64,000 bases of DNA, from positions 599,001-663,000 of the forward strand of contig NZ_CP014544.1 in assembly GCF_001586255.1 (NCBI RefSeq). Reading direction: 5' to 3'. Every line of letters starts with the position of its first letter. Position 1 is the first letter of the stretch. This DNA is from Zhongshania aliphaticivorans (GTDB lineage Bacteria > Pseudomonadota > Gammaproteobacteria > Pseudomonadales > Spongiibacteraceae). The translations under genes were made by a program, and so were the position numbers. This document shows positions 53,903 through 63,625 of the stretch, piece after piece. The notes below the pieces were generated by a model that made no database searches, had not been told where the DNA came from, and was given only the letters and a program-made list of their open reading frames with translations.

Positions 53903-55294
53903 ATGCATATTCGCAAATACGATCTAAATTTTGGCCGTCGTGAGCTCCTAAAAGGAATAGCCTGCGGAGCTGGAACCGGTCTACTGATGCCAATTGAAAA
54001 GGTTATGGCTAAGGATATCCCGCTTACTAGCGCGTATCCCGATGAGCTGTATAGCATCGAAGATCAAACTAAAGGGCAAATTAGCGTAGGGGATTATATA
54101 ACGAAGGCCAATGTAGAGCATGCCAAGCATATTCTGGATCCTTCAATATATGACCAGATAAAAAACGCAGGACGTCGTATCAAGATTAAGGCGCCTACCA
54201 CGGATTTACGCCAGTTGTTCAATCATGCCTATTACGAGGCGATGCAGCGCAATATTGCCGAAGGTCGAACCGCAACGTTTAATGCTGAAGGCAATGTTGT
54301 TGACTCCAGCGGCAATCCCTGGGGTGGTGGCGTCCCCTTTATAAGCCCAAAGACAGGTGTTGAGGTATGGGCGAATATGGCGATGAGCTGGGGCCGTGCC
54401 GACGCCAACACCTATGCGATTAAACAGTGGGATTTTGGTGCCGATGGCAAGCTGGAGTACCAATACGATTTCCAGTGGGTTGAACTGCAAATGCAGGCCA
54501 GAACAGATAGAAAGGTTTTTCGAGGTTATGACAAAGAGCTTCGGAGGCAAACAGTTTACTTTACCAACTCTGCCGACGTTCGCGGCACATCGTTTTTAAG
54601 TAATTGGTCAGTTGATCAGCGTCAGATCCCCGATTTGTATGGTTATCTGCCTGAGTTCCGTCGAGTGCGGCAGTTCCCTGCTAACCAGCGCTTCGAGCCG
54701 CTTATTCCTGGCGCAACTTGGTTCCTTACCGATCCATGGGCTGCTGGCGACCCGTTCCTTACTTGGGGCAATCATAAAATTGTCGAACGCAAGCCAATGC
54801 TAATTGCATGTAGCGGTAACTTCTCCGGTACGGATGACAATTGGCAGCCAAAAGAGCAAGAAGGGAATCCTATTTTCTGGGAATCTGAGTACGAAATGGC
54901 GCCAGACATTATCGTGACTGAATGTGAACCTGTTGGTTTCCCGCGTTCACCAGTGAGTAAGAAGCGCGTTTACGTAGATGCTCGTAACAGTGTGCCTTGC
55001 GGCTGTGTTCGCTATGACCGTCAAGGCAAACTCTGGGCAAACTTCGAAATGGCTTTTGGTCAGTTTGTTGGCGGCGGTAAAGACGGCAAACGCGTTGTAA
55101 TGAGCGCGGACGGTAAGACGCCTGCATGGTCTTGGACTTACGTCATGATTTACGACCATCAAAACAAACGTATGTCGCGTACCCATCACGCTAAGAAAGG
55201 TGTGGGTACTGAATCTCTCTTCCAGATAGATGAAGATTGGTTGTTCGAAACTTACTGCACTCAGCAGGCCTTGCAGTCTCTTGGACGTGCTTGA
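53903..55294 (+). CDS. DUF1329 family protein, Tat-exported
   Basis: 463 residues from the ATG at 53903 behind GGAGGG; a longer frame from 53867 lacks that support. A twin-arginine signal (FGRRELLKGIACGAG) leads into a hydrophobic stretch ending near VMAKDI. The domain itself shows LPDLYGYLPEFRRVRQF, WAAGDPFLTWGN and AYVDARN-like RVYVDARNSVPCG elements. DUF1329 proteins are predicted to have a LolA-like open beta-barrel fold that carries hydrophobic molecules in the periplasm. A paralogue lies at 58.6 kb with the same motifs. Together with the RND transporter and DUF1302 protein it forms a putative envelope transport unit. Confidence 0.88.
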   Translation: MHIRKYDLNFGRRELLKGIACGAGTGLLMPIEKVMAKDIPLTSAYPDELYSIEDQTKGQISVGDYITKANVEHAKHILDPSIYDQIKNAGRRIKIKAPTTDLRQLFNHAYYEAMQRNIAEGRTATFNAEGNVVDSSGNPWGGGVPFISPKTGVEVWANMAMSWGRADANTYAIKQWDFGADGKLEYQYDFQWVELQMQARTDRKVFRGYDKELRRQTVYFTNSADVRGTSFLSNWSVDQRQIPDLYGYLPEFRRVRQFPANQRFEPLIPGATWFLTDPWAAGDPFLTWGNHKIVERKPMLIACSGNFSGTDDNWQPKEQEGNPIFWESEYEMAPDIIVTECEPVGFPRSPVSKKRVYVDARNSVPCGCVRYDRQGKLWANFEMAFGQFVGGGKDGKRVVMSADGKTPAWSWTYVMIYDHQNKRMSRTHHAKKGVGTESLFQIDEDWLFETYCTQQALQSLGRA

Positions 55295-55366
55295 TTAGTT
55301 AATTAGGTGCATGCGCGGTGTTGTAGTGTCGCGCATTGCTCACCTAATGAAGGAAGGAGGTTTCGA

Positions 55367-56377
55367 ATGAAGTTACGTTTATCAACTTGTATTTTAGTGC
55401 TATTGGCGCGGGCATTTATCGAGCCTGTATTGGCCTCTGAATTAGATGAAAGTCTAAATGCTGTTGTTAGTCAGGCAACGCCGACAGATCGATTGTTTAG
55501 TGTGGATTTTAATAAAGACTCCGGTGTCGCTGTTGGTGAAGCTGGCTTGATTATGAGAACTAGTGATGCCGGTAAAACATGGACGAAGGAGGCGTCGCCT
55601 ACAACGCTTGGTCTAATTAGCGTTGCGCACAGCGGTGATAGAGAGATCGCAGTAGGACAAATGGGCGTAGCTATTATTCGGTTCGGATCGTCTGAATGGA
55701 AGCTAGCAGATACGGGCTCCGATATGAGGCTGCTAAATGTTGATATCAATAGTCGCGGTTTAGCTGTAGCAACTGGGGCATTCGGTACGCTTCTACGTTC
55801 CAAAGACGGCGGTGAAAGCTGGGAGTCGATTGCGCCTGATTGGGCAAAGTTATATGACTCTGGTGCGGGCGATGCCGCGGTTATTCGGGACGAGCCTACT
55901 AATTATATTGTAAAGGTCTTGGAAGATAACAGAATCATTGTTGGTGGCGAATATGGTCAGCTAAACGTCTCTGATGATGGCGGTGACAGTTGGTCGGTGC
56001 TGTATAGGCATCCGGAAGTAGATGGCGATATTGCCGCCACTTTTTTTGATTTAAAGCTATCGGGCAATACCGGCTATGCGGTTGGTCAAGCCGGATTGGT
56101 GATTCGTACCGATGACGCAGGGCTAACGTGGCGGCCATTGTCCACGCCGACCAAAGGCAGCTTTTTTGCCGTAACAAATATCGATTCTGAAAAGGTTTTT
56201 GCAGTCGGTCAGCGCGTAGCGATGAAGAGTAGTAATGGCGGAGCGAGCTGGACGATTTTTGAACCTATAGACCTCAGCCTTAATTGGTACTCCGGTTTAG
56301 CGCATGCTGAATCTAGTGAAGGGGGCGTTGTGGCGGTTGGGCACAGCGCGCGTATTTTGTCTCTTACACCTTTTTAA
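55367..56377 (+). CDS. YCF48-like beta-propeller protein, exported
   Basis: 336 residues from the ATG at 55367, which has AAGGAGG upstream; the frame from 55307 is longer but lacks it. The signal peptide MKLRLSTCILVLLARAF ends in LAS. The rest is built of repeated propeller blades: GVAVGEAGLIMRTSDAGKTW, GFAVATGAFGTLLRSKDGGESW-like, AVGQAGLVIRTDDAGLTW and VFAVGQ. This is the YCF48/BNR pattern. These proteins occur next to RND and DUF1329 genes, and may act as periplasmic assembly factors or binding platforms. Confidence 0.88.
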   Translation: MKLRLSTCILVLLARAFIEPVLASELDESLNAVVSQATPTDRLFSVDFNKDSGVAVGEAGLIMRTSDAGKTWTKEASPTTLGLISVAHSGDREIAVGQMGVAIIRFGSSEWKLADTGSDMRLLNVDINSRGLAVATGAFGTLLRSKDGGESWESIAPDWAKLYDSGAGDAAVIRDEPTNYIVKVLEDNRIIVGGEYGQLNVSDDGGDSWSVLYRHPEVDGDIAATFFDLKLSGNTGYAVGQAGLVIRTDDAGLTWRPLSTPTKGSFFAVTNIDSEKVFAVGQRVAMKSSNGGASWTIFEPIDLSLNWYSGLAHAESSEGGVVAVGHSARILSLTPF

Positions 56378-56432
56378 TAGCAAAGTTTCTCTGTGGCGTA
56401 TCCGCAATAAGAATCTAGAGTGAGGGGAAATC

Positions 56433-58499
56433 ATGAAAACATATAAAAAACGCAGTCAAATCGCTTGCTATGTACTTTCCGTGGCGAGTGGCCTCAGTAT
56501 GCAAACGGCATTAGCAGACGGCATTATTGAAACATTGATAGATAAGACTACTTTTTTGGGTCAAATTCGCGTCGACGCGGCTTATAACACCTCGGGAAGT
56601 GAGAACCCCTATAACCAAAGCGGCGTTCCATTCCAAGATGTAGAAGTATCGCGACAAGCATACCTGCCACCGGATTTGGGCGGCGGAAACTGGGGAGATG
56701 TTCCAATTCCGGCTGTTGGCCTACTTGGTTTGAATGTTGTTAATACGGCAGATACTATACGCCGAAGTGATCGAATCCCTGAAGATAATTACGACTTTAC
56801 CCAGAATATAGTGCGATTTAACGGTGAAATGAATATTAGTTTTACCCGAAACTTCCGTCTTAACGCTAAGGTCCGAGCCTTGTTTGACCCAGAAATAAAT
56901 CCGGGTTTCAATGCGTTGGATGTAATGAATGATCAAGGTGGAATCGCGGGTGGCGGCGGTGATCGCTATGCTGATACTGGTCAAATGAATTACTACCAAG
57001 CGAAAGACCGTAATGGAAAAAACATTAGTCCATTTGAAATAGCTGGTCGAGATTACATGGTCGATCTGCCGACTTTTATATTAAATTATAAAACTGGTAA
57101 ATTTGATTTTAGATTTGGTAATCAACAAATTGCGTGGGGACAGGCAGTTTTTTTCCGTACCTTAGATGTTGCAAATGGTTTAGACCTGCGTCGTCATTTG
57201 ATTCTTGATCGAGCCATTGAAGAATACGAGGATGAGCGTACACCGAAACTAGCGTTTAGAGCGACAATGCAAGCTACCAGTAATATGGTCGCAGACGCAT
57301 TTGTTGGTAAATTTCAGCCAGATGTATTGCCAAACCCTAATAGCCAGTACAACGTAGTTCCTGCGCAGTTCTATAAACCACTCGATAATTACTACGTTGG
57401 TGAATACGACAAAGAGCTGGATTTTGGTATTAGATTCAAAGCTGATTACGGCAACTTTGGCTGGCAAGCGATGGCGGTTAGCCGCTACAACCCATTGGGT
57501 GTTTTTCGGTGGGCTGAAAGTGGTATAAACAAGGGGCTTACGCCTCATGGTGGTAACCTAGGAGCGTTGGTGGAGGGGGCTTACACTTCAAAGCCTAAGT
57601 GTAGTGCTACTCAAAATCCTTACGATAATTTTTGTAGATTATACGATAGTGTAGGAGAGGCTCTATCTCATACTCCGTTCACGGTTGGGCCTGGCGGCGT
57701 ATACAGCGATAAAGAATGGTTTTCTAGTGCCGCGGGTGTTCGCCTTGACGGGATAGATGTCTTGAATAGAGCCATTGCCGATTTTCCCGCCTTACGTGAC
57801 GTGTTCGCATCGCCAGTGGCAAATGAAACTGAAGCCGCAGCTCTTTTGAACACATTCTTCCTTGGGGCTGGCGGTAGTATTCGAGGGAATGTACAGCGTG
57901 ATTACTATCGTGAAAATGTGTTTGGATTAGGTGCGAGTTTTGTAAATGAAACCGATGATAACGAATCATTTTGGAATCAGGTAATTGTGAATGTTGAAGT
58001 TCAGTACACGCCTGAACGAGTGTTTACAACACCAGATCTTGCTCAGAATGGCTTAAAAACTGATGAATACATTTTTACAGCGGTTGCTGAAAAGTGGCAT
58101 CGCTGGAGTGAAAATTTTCCGTCGGCGTATCTTGTCGCACAGTATATGCACCGCAGTGAAAGTGATTTGGTCGGCCTGCACTTAAGTGGTTATGGCGGTA
58201 ATGTTGGGAATACGGATTATAAGCGGTCTGACGGTATTTCCGGTGCTGATTACCTTGTGTTTGCCGGTTTTCAACCTTGGCCAAATAAAAAGTATGTTGC
58301 TGAGTGGGCAATTCTCTATGACATTCGGGGCGGTATTCTGGTTCAACCACTTATAAAGTGGAATCCCGGTAGTGGCGTTAGCGTCGATCTTTTCTACAAT
58401 TACGTAAAATCGAATCTACGTGGTGACTCGGGTGATACCTTGATGCGGGCGTTCGATCACGTTCAAGAAGTTGGTTTAAGGGTTTCATACCAGCTGTAA
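56433..58499 (+). CDS. DUF1302 family outer-membrane protein
   Basis: 688 residues with a signal peptide ending ALA (SMQTALAD). DUF1302 proteins are predicted outer-membrane beta-barrels of long strands. Visible are typical features: RLNAKVRALFDPEIN, FDFRFGNQQIAWGQAVFFRTLDVANGLDL, the paired-strand pattern near 340-370 and a C-terminal strand VGLRVSYQL ending in leucine after an aromatic residue. Strong candidate for the channel by which a hydrophobic substrate passes the outer membrane. It ends at a strong terminator and follows the YCF48-like gene by 55 bases. Confidence 0.88.
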   Translation: MKTYKKRSQIACYVLSVASGLSMQTALADGIIETLIDKTTFLGQIRVDAAYNTSGSENPYNQSGVPFQDVEVSRQAYLPPDLGGGNWGDVPIPAVGLLGLNVVNTADTIRRSDRIPEDNYDFTQNIVRFNGEMNISFTRNFRLNAKVRALFDPEINPGFNALDVMNDQGGIAGGGGDRYADTGQMNYYQAKDRNGKNISPFEIAGRDYMVDLPTFILNYKTGKFDFRFGNQQIAWGQAVFFRTLDVANGLDLRRHLILDRAIEEYEDERTPKLAFRATMQATSNMVADAFVGKFQPDVLPNPNSQYNVVPAQFYKPLDNYYVGEYDKELDFGIRFKADYGNFGWQAMAVSRYNPLGVFRWAESGINKGLTPHGGNLGALVEGAYTSKPKCSATQNPYDNFCRLYDSVGEALSHTPFTVGPGGVYSDKEWFSSAAGVRLDGIDVLNRAIADFPALRDVFASPVANETEAAALLNTFFLGAGGSIRGNVQRDYYRENVFGLGASFVNETDDNESFWNQVIVNVEVQYTPERVFTTPDLAQNGLKTDEYIFTAVAEKWHRWSENFPSAYLVAQYMHRSESDLVGLHLSGYGGNVGNTDYKRSDGISGADYLVFAGFQPWPNKKYVAEWAILYDIRGGILVQPLIKWNPGSGVSVDLFYNYVKSNLRGDSGDTLMRAFDHVQEVGLRVSYQL

Positions 58500-58553
58500 A
58501 AGTGTTTTCCAGAGGGACTGGGACTATTTGGGGAATTTAGATTGCCCCGTTTG

Positions 58554-58584
58554 GCCGGCAATTAGATATTGCCGGCTTTTTTTT
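58554..58584 (+). terminator. Rho-independent terminator
   Basis: GCCGGCAAT (58554-58562) pairs with ATTGCCGGC (58568-58576) around TAGAT and is followed by eight T. It separates the DUF1302 gene from the second DUF1329 gene, lying only 16 bases before the latter's start codon. Confidence 0.95.
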
Positions 58585-58599
58585 GTGGAGAATTTTAGT

Positions 58600-59970
58600 A
58601 TGGCGCGTTGGATATCGGGTATTAATCGTCGAGATCTATTGAAATACAGCGGCTCGGTTGTTGGCGCAGGTGTGTTGGCACCACTATGGTCAACGATTGC
58701 TAGAACTGGCGAAATAGATAAAGCCTACCCAGATGAGCTTTTGTCAATTGATGCCTATACAAAGGGAAAAATTAGCACCGGTGGTATGATCAGTGCAGCC
58801 AATGTTGAGCATGTAAAGCATCTTTTAGAACCGGCGAAATATCACCATGTAAAGAACATGGGGCGCAAACTTAAAGTTTTGTCAACGACCACCGATTGGA
58901 TGAAACTCGGGCCATGGGAATATTTAGAGGCCACCTTAAAAAATCAAGGCCGCGCGCGATTTGATGACAGGGGCAATGTTGTAAACGACGACGGCAGGCC
59001 ATGGATAGGGGGCCATCCTTTTCCCAGTACACAGAATGCATTGGAGTTGTTCGCGGGGCTAACTCTTTCGTGGGGGCGCCACGATGCAAGTCTTTACGCC
59101 ATGAAAGAGTACGATGTGGCCAATACTGGCAAGGTAGACTACGAATATGATTTGGTGTGGGCTGAACTTTCTCCTGTCGGACGCTTAGTGCTGGACCCAA
59201 AGCCGTATTGGGAGCAGCATATCGATAAATTGCGTTTTAATACGGTAGTTTATACCTCGCCGGAATCAGAGCGAGGGGCGAGCTATCTCAATATATGGGA
59301 TTATGATCAGCACAAGCTGCCAGATTTATACGGTTATGTGCCGAGCTTTCGAAGAATACGTCAATTTCCTAGCAACCAGCGATTTGAACCTTTAGTTCCC
59401 GGCTCGGCTTTGTACCTGTCAGACGCGTGGGCGGCGGGTGATCCTTTACATACCTGGGGCAACTACAAGGTTGTTGGTCGCCAGCCACTATTAGCCGGTG
59501 TTTCTGGCGGCTGGAACCCAAGTGATTCAAATTGGGAACATGGCGTGCACGGCGGTGATCTAGGTGAAACCTTCTTTGATAGCGTTGTGGAAATGGTGCC
59601 AGAAACTATAGTGTGTGAAGCTGAGCCTACGGGATTTTCACGTTCCCCTGTGAGTAAAAAGCGAGTCTGGTTTGATGTGCGAAATGGCATGCCGCTCGCC
59701 ATGGTGACCTATGATCGTCAGGGTAAACCGTTTCGATCTTTTGATGGTTGTTATGGCCTTTACGACAATGGCACAGCCAAATTCATGGATGGCAAGCATC
59801 CCTATTGGTCATGGGCGTACTTACATGCTTATGAATTTCAATCAGGACGAATGACGCGAATAGAGCAGGTTAAGGAGTTAGCCGGGGGACATATTAGTTC
59901 TGCAAATAATGATTCAATTTATGACGAATATTTAACCCAAGCTGCTTTGCAGCGACTTGGTCGAGATTAA
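58600..59970 (+). CDS. DUF1329 family protein, second copy, Tat-exported
   Basis: 456 residues from the ATG at 58600, downstream of the terminator hairpin and GTGGAG; the open frame from 58528 runs through the hairpin and is not the start. The twin-arginine signal (INRRDLLKYSGS) is followed by VVGAGVLAPLWSTIA. Domain motifs match the first copy: IPDLYGYVPSFRRIRQF-like, FLWAAGDP-like (WAAGDPLHTWGN) and SPVSKKRVWFDVRN. Being immediately after a terminator, it is either expressed by read-through or has its own promoter. It could be a second periplasmic carrier for the same or another substrate. Confidence 0.87.
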   Translation: MARWISGINRRDLLKYSGSVVGAGVLAPLWSTIARTGEIDKAYPDELLSIDAYTKGKISTGGMISAANVEHVKHLLEPAKYHHVKNMGRKLKVLSTTTDWMKLGPWEYLEATLKNQGRARFDDRGNVVNDDGRPWIGGHPFPSTQNALELFAGLTLSWGRHDASLYAMKEYDVANTGKVDYEYDLVWAELSPVGRLVLDPKPYWEQHIDKLRFNTVVYTSPESERGASYLNIWDYDQHKLPDLYGYVPSFRRIRQFPSNQRFEPLVPGSALYLSDAWAAGDPLHTWGNYKVVGRQPLLAGVSGGWNPSDSNWEHGVHGGDLGETFFDSVVEMVPETIVCEAEPTGFSRSPVSKKRVWFDVRNGMPLAMVTYDRQGKPFRSFDGCYGLYDNGTAKFMDGKHPYWSWAYLHAYEFQSGRMTRIEQVKELAGGHISSANNDSIYDEYLTQAALQRLGRD

Positions 59971-60079
59971 TATCTAAGGCTAGATGTTGGCTTGAGTGCT
60001 TAGCTTTTACAGTGTTGTGATTGTGGTGGGTGTATAAGCTACTCGGCAAGTAAGCGTATTTATGTAATTTGAAGAATTG

Positions 60080-60118
60080 CTTTAATCGCGAAAAGCGCTG
60101 TACTTTACGCGATTAAAG
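60080..60118. terminator. Stem-loop between convergent genes
   Basis: CTTTAATCGCG (60080-60090) pairs perfectly with CGCGATTAAAG (60108-60118) around a 17-base loop. The site is between the 3' ends of the second DUF1329 gene and the PaaX-like gene. There is no T-run, so a bidirectional terminator is likely but not certain. Confidence 0.6.
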
Positions 60119-60135
60119 TGACTGGTAATTTAATT

Positions 60136-61065
60136 TTAGTGTTTAAATCTATCGCTTACTGAAATATTTAAACGCGTTCCAGCCTCTATTGATTTGTTGA
60201 GGTCGGCAGATTCACTGACGTATTCGTGGGATAGTTGGCAGGTGTGCTGATAAATCTCGCGACACAACTCAAATGATTTCTGTCCTGGCCAGTCTGATGG
60301 TAGCAAGGTCTCCGGGAGTTGAGGGTCATGGAGATTGGTTCGACGAAATGAATGTATCATCAGCGTTTGAATTTGAAATGCTGTTTTTGGTGTAAGCTTG
60401 TAGCGTTGAATAAGTATTTTGACGGAATAAAATTCTTTTATAAAATTTTGGTAGCGTGAATTGACGTTCTCAAGATTCCAATTTCCCCTTATTTTTAGGT
60501 CATTTTGGATCTTTTCGTCGGCCGCTCCGGTTTCTGCTCTTAGAATAATAGATAGGTCATCAAAGCCATTTTGTTGGACTATCTTTTTGGCTGACTCAAC
60601 CGACGCCGTTGGATGAATGAAAACGCCATTGGTGACTAAGGTGAAACCATCCCATTCTAAATCCCGACGTAACTCACTGCGTTCTGGCGTTGACTCGTTA
60701 TTGCGTTGAATAATGACGAGTGTCCATTTACCGTCCCAATTAAGGTTTGGGGATTTGTAAATGTGTTGATACGCAGCTTCGAAGCGCTTGGTGCCAGATG
60801 GGGTCAGCGTATAAAAGCTTTTTCGGCCGCGCCGCTCCGACGATAGCCAGCCTTCATCAGTTAGACGGAATGCGCTGGTGCGTACCAGTCGTTCGTTTAC
60901 ACCGATAGCGGACATAAGATTAATTAAATCACCCAGCCAAATTCCATGTGTATAGGGAGCAATAGAGTCCCCAAAAACGGTGATGAGTAATGATTTTGAA
61001 CGCGGGTCATTTTTTTTAATATAATTGCTAACCCATTTGTCGATTTCGCTGATTTTTCCCGCCAC
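60136..61065 (-). CDS. paaX: PaaX-family transcriptional repressor
   Basis: 309 residues. PaaX represses the phenylacetate genes and is released by phenylacetyl-CoA. The N-terminal winged helix (SLLITVFGDSIAPYTHGIWLGDLI) is followed by a basic wing (LSSERRGRKSFYTLTPSG). The Cas2-like middle domain (NWDGKWTLVIIQRNN) and the C-terminal domain (SSDWPGQKSFELC-like LLPSDWPGQKSF) are in the family order. It is next to a FadJ-like gene and the paaZ start, so control of these and of the ligase gene is likely. Direct repeats in the paaZ/fadJ-like gap are candidate operators. Confidence 0.93.
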   Translation of the reverse strand: MAGKISEIDKWVSNYIKKNDPRSKSLLITVFGDSIAPYTHGIWLGDLINLMSAIGVNERLVRTSAFRLTDEGWLSSERRGRKSFYTLTPSGTKRFEAAYQHIYKSPNLNWDGKWTLVIIQRNNESTPERSELRRDLEWDGFTLVTNGVFIHPTASVESAKKIVQQNGFDDLSIILRAETGAADEKIQNDLKIRGNWNLENVNSRYQNFIKEFYSVKILIQRYKLTPKTAFQIQTLMIHSFRRTNLHDPQLPETLLPSDWPGQKSFELCREIYQHTCQLSHEYVSESADLNKSIEAGTRLNISVSDRFKH

Positions 61066-61318
61066 GTATTTTTATCCCTGAATAAGTTCAGCTACAAGTG
61101 TGCTTAAATTTTCACTTATATAGAGGCTTAGTTTATCACTACCATGAGTTAATTATGAAATGCTTTGTCGTAGTAGTTCAAGATTGAAGGGGCTGCTATT
61201 GAGAATTGAAATTCGTAGAATTATTTGTGAATATCAGGTCGATAGCGGATAATAACTGAGCCTATCATCGCATGTGTACTGTTGACGATAAAAGGCTCAT
61301 GATAAGTGCGAGTTGCGC

Positions 61319-63424
61319 TTAATTGTTAAGCGAGCTTAGTGTTTGGCTGGTTGCGGCCAGTTTGTGCAGTAGTTTAGCAGGTTCCCAGCACGTATCGCCG
61401 GTTTGCTCGCGAAGTATTTCAAGTTTGCGCACCACTTTATCAAGCCCTATTTTATCCGCCAAATACATTGGCCCGCCGCGCCACCTCGGAAAGCCGTAGC
61501 CATTTACGTAGACTACGTCAATGTCGCTTGGCCGAGCCGCTATGCCCTCGTCAAGTATATGCGCGCCTTCATTGATGAGGGCGAGGCTTAGTCTGTCAAT
61601 GATCTCGTCATTTGAAATTTCTCGCCGAGTAATGCACCACTGGTTTGCTATGCTTTGAATAAGGTCGTGTACAGATTGGTCATTCTTGCGTGCGCGGGTT
61701 TCCGGCTCGTAATTGTAATAGCCAGATCCCGACTTTTGGCCAAGACGGCCCATTTCAACCAGTAAGTCGGGGAGCGCGAACTCGGCGATGCTACCGCTGC
61801 AAATACCCTGATCTCGTCGCGATCGGTAGCTAATATCGATACCGGCTAAGTCTCCCACCGCGAGGGGCCCCATAGCCATGCCCCAGGTTTGTATTACGGT
61901 ATCGACTTGCGCTGGGGTGCAGCCTTCCAGCAGTAAGAGCTGAGCTTGACGGGCGTAGGCCTTGAACATGCGGTTACCCACAAAGCCGTGGCATACGCCA
62001 ACGGCAACGGCGACTTTACCGATGCGTTTAGCTATAACCATAACGCTCATGACCACCTCAGGTGCGGTTTTTTGGGTTCGCACCACTTCCAAGAGTTTCA
62101 TAATATTTGCGGGGCTGAAGAAATGTGCGCCGATAACGTCTTGCGGGCGTCCGGTGACATCGGCGATGGTATTAACATCTAAATAAGAGGTGTTAGTGGC
62201 AAGGATGCAGTTTGGCTTGCAAACCTCGACGAGTTTGGAAAAGACCGCCTTTTTTACATCCATATTTTCAAAGGTTGCCTCAATCACTAGGTCGGCATCG
62301 GCAATGTCAGCGTACTGCAAGCTGGGTTTTATATTGCTAATGGCTTTCGCAAGTTGATCCTGGCTGAGGCGGCCGCGTTTTACAGATTGATTATAGTTAG
62401 CCTCAATTTGATCTAGGCCGCGATTGAGATTTTCTTGGGCCGTTTCTATTAATGTTACGGGAAAGCCGGCGCTTGCGAAGCACATGGCAATGCCGCCGCC
62501 CATCGTTCCTGCGCCAATGACGGCGACCTTATTAATTGGTCTAGGTGTTACGGATGGCGCAATATCTGGGAGCTTAGTACAGGCCCTTTCGGCAAGAAAA
62601 ATATGGCGTAGGGCTGCAGAACCCGCAGAGCTGCGACATTCTAAAAATCGCTCTCTTTCTACCCGCTGGCCCTCATGAATATCGGTTTTTGTGGCGAGCT
62701 CAATGAGTTCGAGTATATAAGCTGGCGCCAGTATTCCCGTCGGTTTCAAGGAATTCTTTTTATTTTCAAAGAAGTGTTCGTCTACGGGCGACGCAATCAG
62801 TGCGCTGGTAGGCCGAACTTTGGCGCCATTGTCGATAAGTTCCTTGGCGTAGGCGATACCGGATTCTGGTAGTGAGGCTGCAATAATTTGGTCGATTAAA
62901 CCGCATTGCAGGGCCTCATCTGCGGAAATTGCCTTACCGCTAGAAATCATCGCAAGTGCTTTTTCAACGCCAATGAGGCGAGGCAATCTTTGGGTGCCGC
63001 CGGAGCCTGGCACCAGTCCAAGTGTGACTTCTGGGAGGCCGAGTTTGGTATTTTGCGCGGCGCATCGGTAATGCGCCGCCATTGCTATTTCAAGGCCGCC
63101 GCCTAAGGCGTTACCGTGTAACGCGGCGATCACTGGTACTGGAAATTCTTCAATTGCAGAAATGACTTCCGGCAGAGTCGGGCCGGTTTGTGGTTTGCCA
63201 AACTCGGTTATATCTGCGCCTGCAATAAAGGTTTTACCCATGCAGTAAATAAGTACGGAGCTTACCTTGTCGGCTTTGGCCCTTGTTAAGGCGCTGATTA
63301 AGCCTTCTCGCACGGCGGCAGATATGGCGTTTATTGGTGGGTTGTTTATTGAGATTAAGCCAATTTTTCCGCGACGTTCATAACATATCGCGGCTGTTAA
63401 TGTATTTGTTGCATTGGTGGACAT
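61319..63424 (-). CDS. Bifunctional enoyl-CoA hydratase / 3-hydroxyacyl-CoA dehydrogenase
   Basis: 701 residues, FadJ/FadB alpha-type without a thiolase. Both hydratase glutamates are present (E112 in GGGLEI and E132 in LGLPEV). The dehydrogenase Rossmann motif VIGAGTMGGG lies near 305 and the catalytic region AHFFSPANIMKLLEV follows. It is the second such enzyme in the window and differs from the one at 0.7 kb. Lying between paaX and paaZ it may do the PaaF/PaaH steps, hydration and oxidation of the ring-opened C8 acyl-CoA. General fatty-acid use is possible. A GGAG nine bases before the ATG is its likely ribosome binding site. Confidence 0.93.
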   Translation of the reverse strand: MSTNATNTLTAAICYERRGKIGLISINNPPINAISAAVREGLISALTRAKADKVSSVLIYCMGKTFIAGADITEFGKPQTGPTLPEVISAIEEFPVPVIAALHGNALGGGLEIAMAAHYRCAAQNTKLGLPEVTLGLVPGSGGTQRLPRLIGVEKALAMISSGKAISADEALQCGLIDQIIAASLPESGIAYAKELIDNGAKVRPTSALIASPVDEHFFENKKNSLKPTGILAPAYILELIELATKTDIHEGQRVERERFLECRSSAGSAALRHIFLAERACTKLPDIAPSVTPRPINKVAVIGAGTMGGGIAMCFASAGFPVTLIETAQENLNRGLDQIEANYNQSVKRGRLSQDQLAKAISNIKPSLQYADIADADLVIEATFENMDVKKAVFSKLVEVCKPNCILATNTSYLDVNTIADVTGRPQDVIGAHFFSPANIMKLLEVVRTQKTAPEVVMSVMVIAKRIGKVAVAVGVCHGFVGNRMFKAYARQAQLLLLEGCTPAQVDTVIQTWGMAMGPLAVGDLAGIDISYRSRRDQGICSGSIAEFALPDLLVEMGRLGQKSGSGYYNYEPETRARKNDQSVHDLIQSIANQWCITRREISNDEIIDRLSLALINEGAHILDEGIAARPSDIDVVYVNGYGFPRWRGGPMYLADKIGLDKVVRKLEILREQTGDTCWEPAKLLHKLAATSQTLSSLNN

Positions 63425-63505
63425 TGTTGGGCGCTCCGGTGCTTATGGCTAATTCAGCTTGAGATTGTCTAAAGTGTTACACAAAAAGTAGTTTGAAGCA
63501 TCTAT

Positions 63506-63534
63506 TGTGTATCATATTAATATGTGTATCATAT
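63506..63534. promoter_or_regulatory. Direct and palindromic repeats in divergent paaZ / fadJ-like promoter
   Basis: TGTGTATCATAT occurs at 63506-63517 and again at 63523-63534, 17 bases apart. The bases between make the perfect palindrome CATATTAATATG (63513-63524). It is centred between the divergent starts (63424 and 63626). A PaaX- or TetR-type site is likely; the motif was not matched to a known consensus. Confidence 0.6.
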
Positions 63535-63625
63535 CGAGTAATTAAACCCATGGGTCTCGAAGCAAGTTTCGGGGGTTCTAGTGGGACCTTGTGTTGCAAA
63601 TAAAAACAGCAGTGGAGTCTGGTTT

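Noticed and set aside
58528-58599. Upstream extension of the second DUF1329 gene
   Set aside because: The extension would be translated through a strong terminator hairpin; the ATG at 58600 gives a proper Tat signal.
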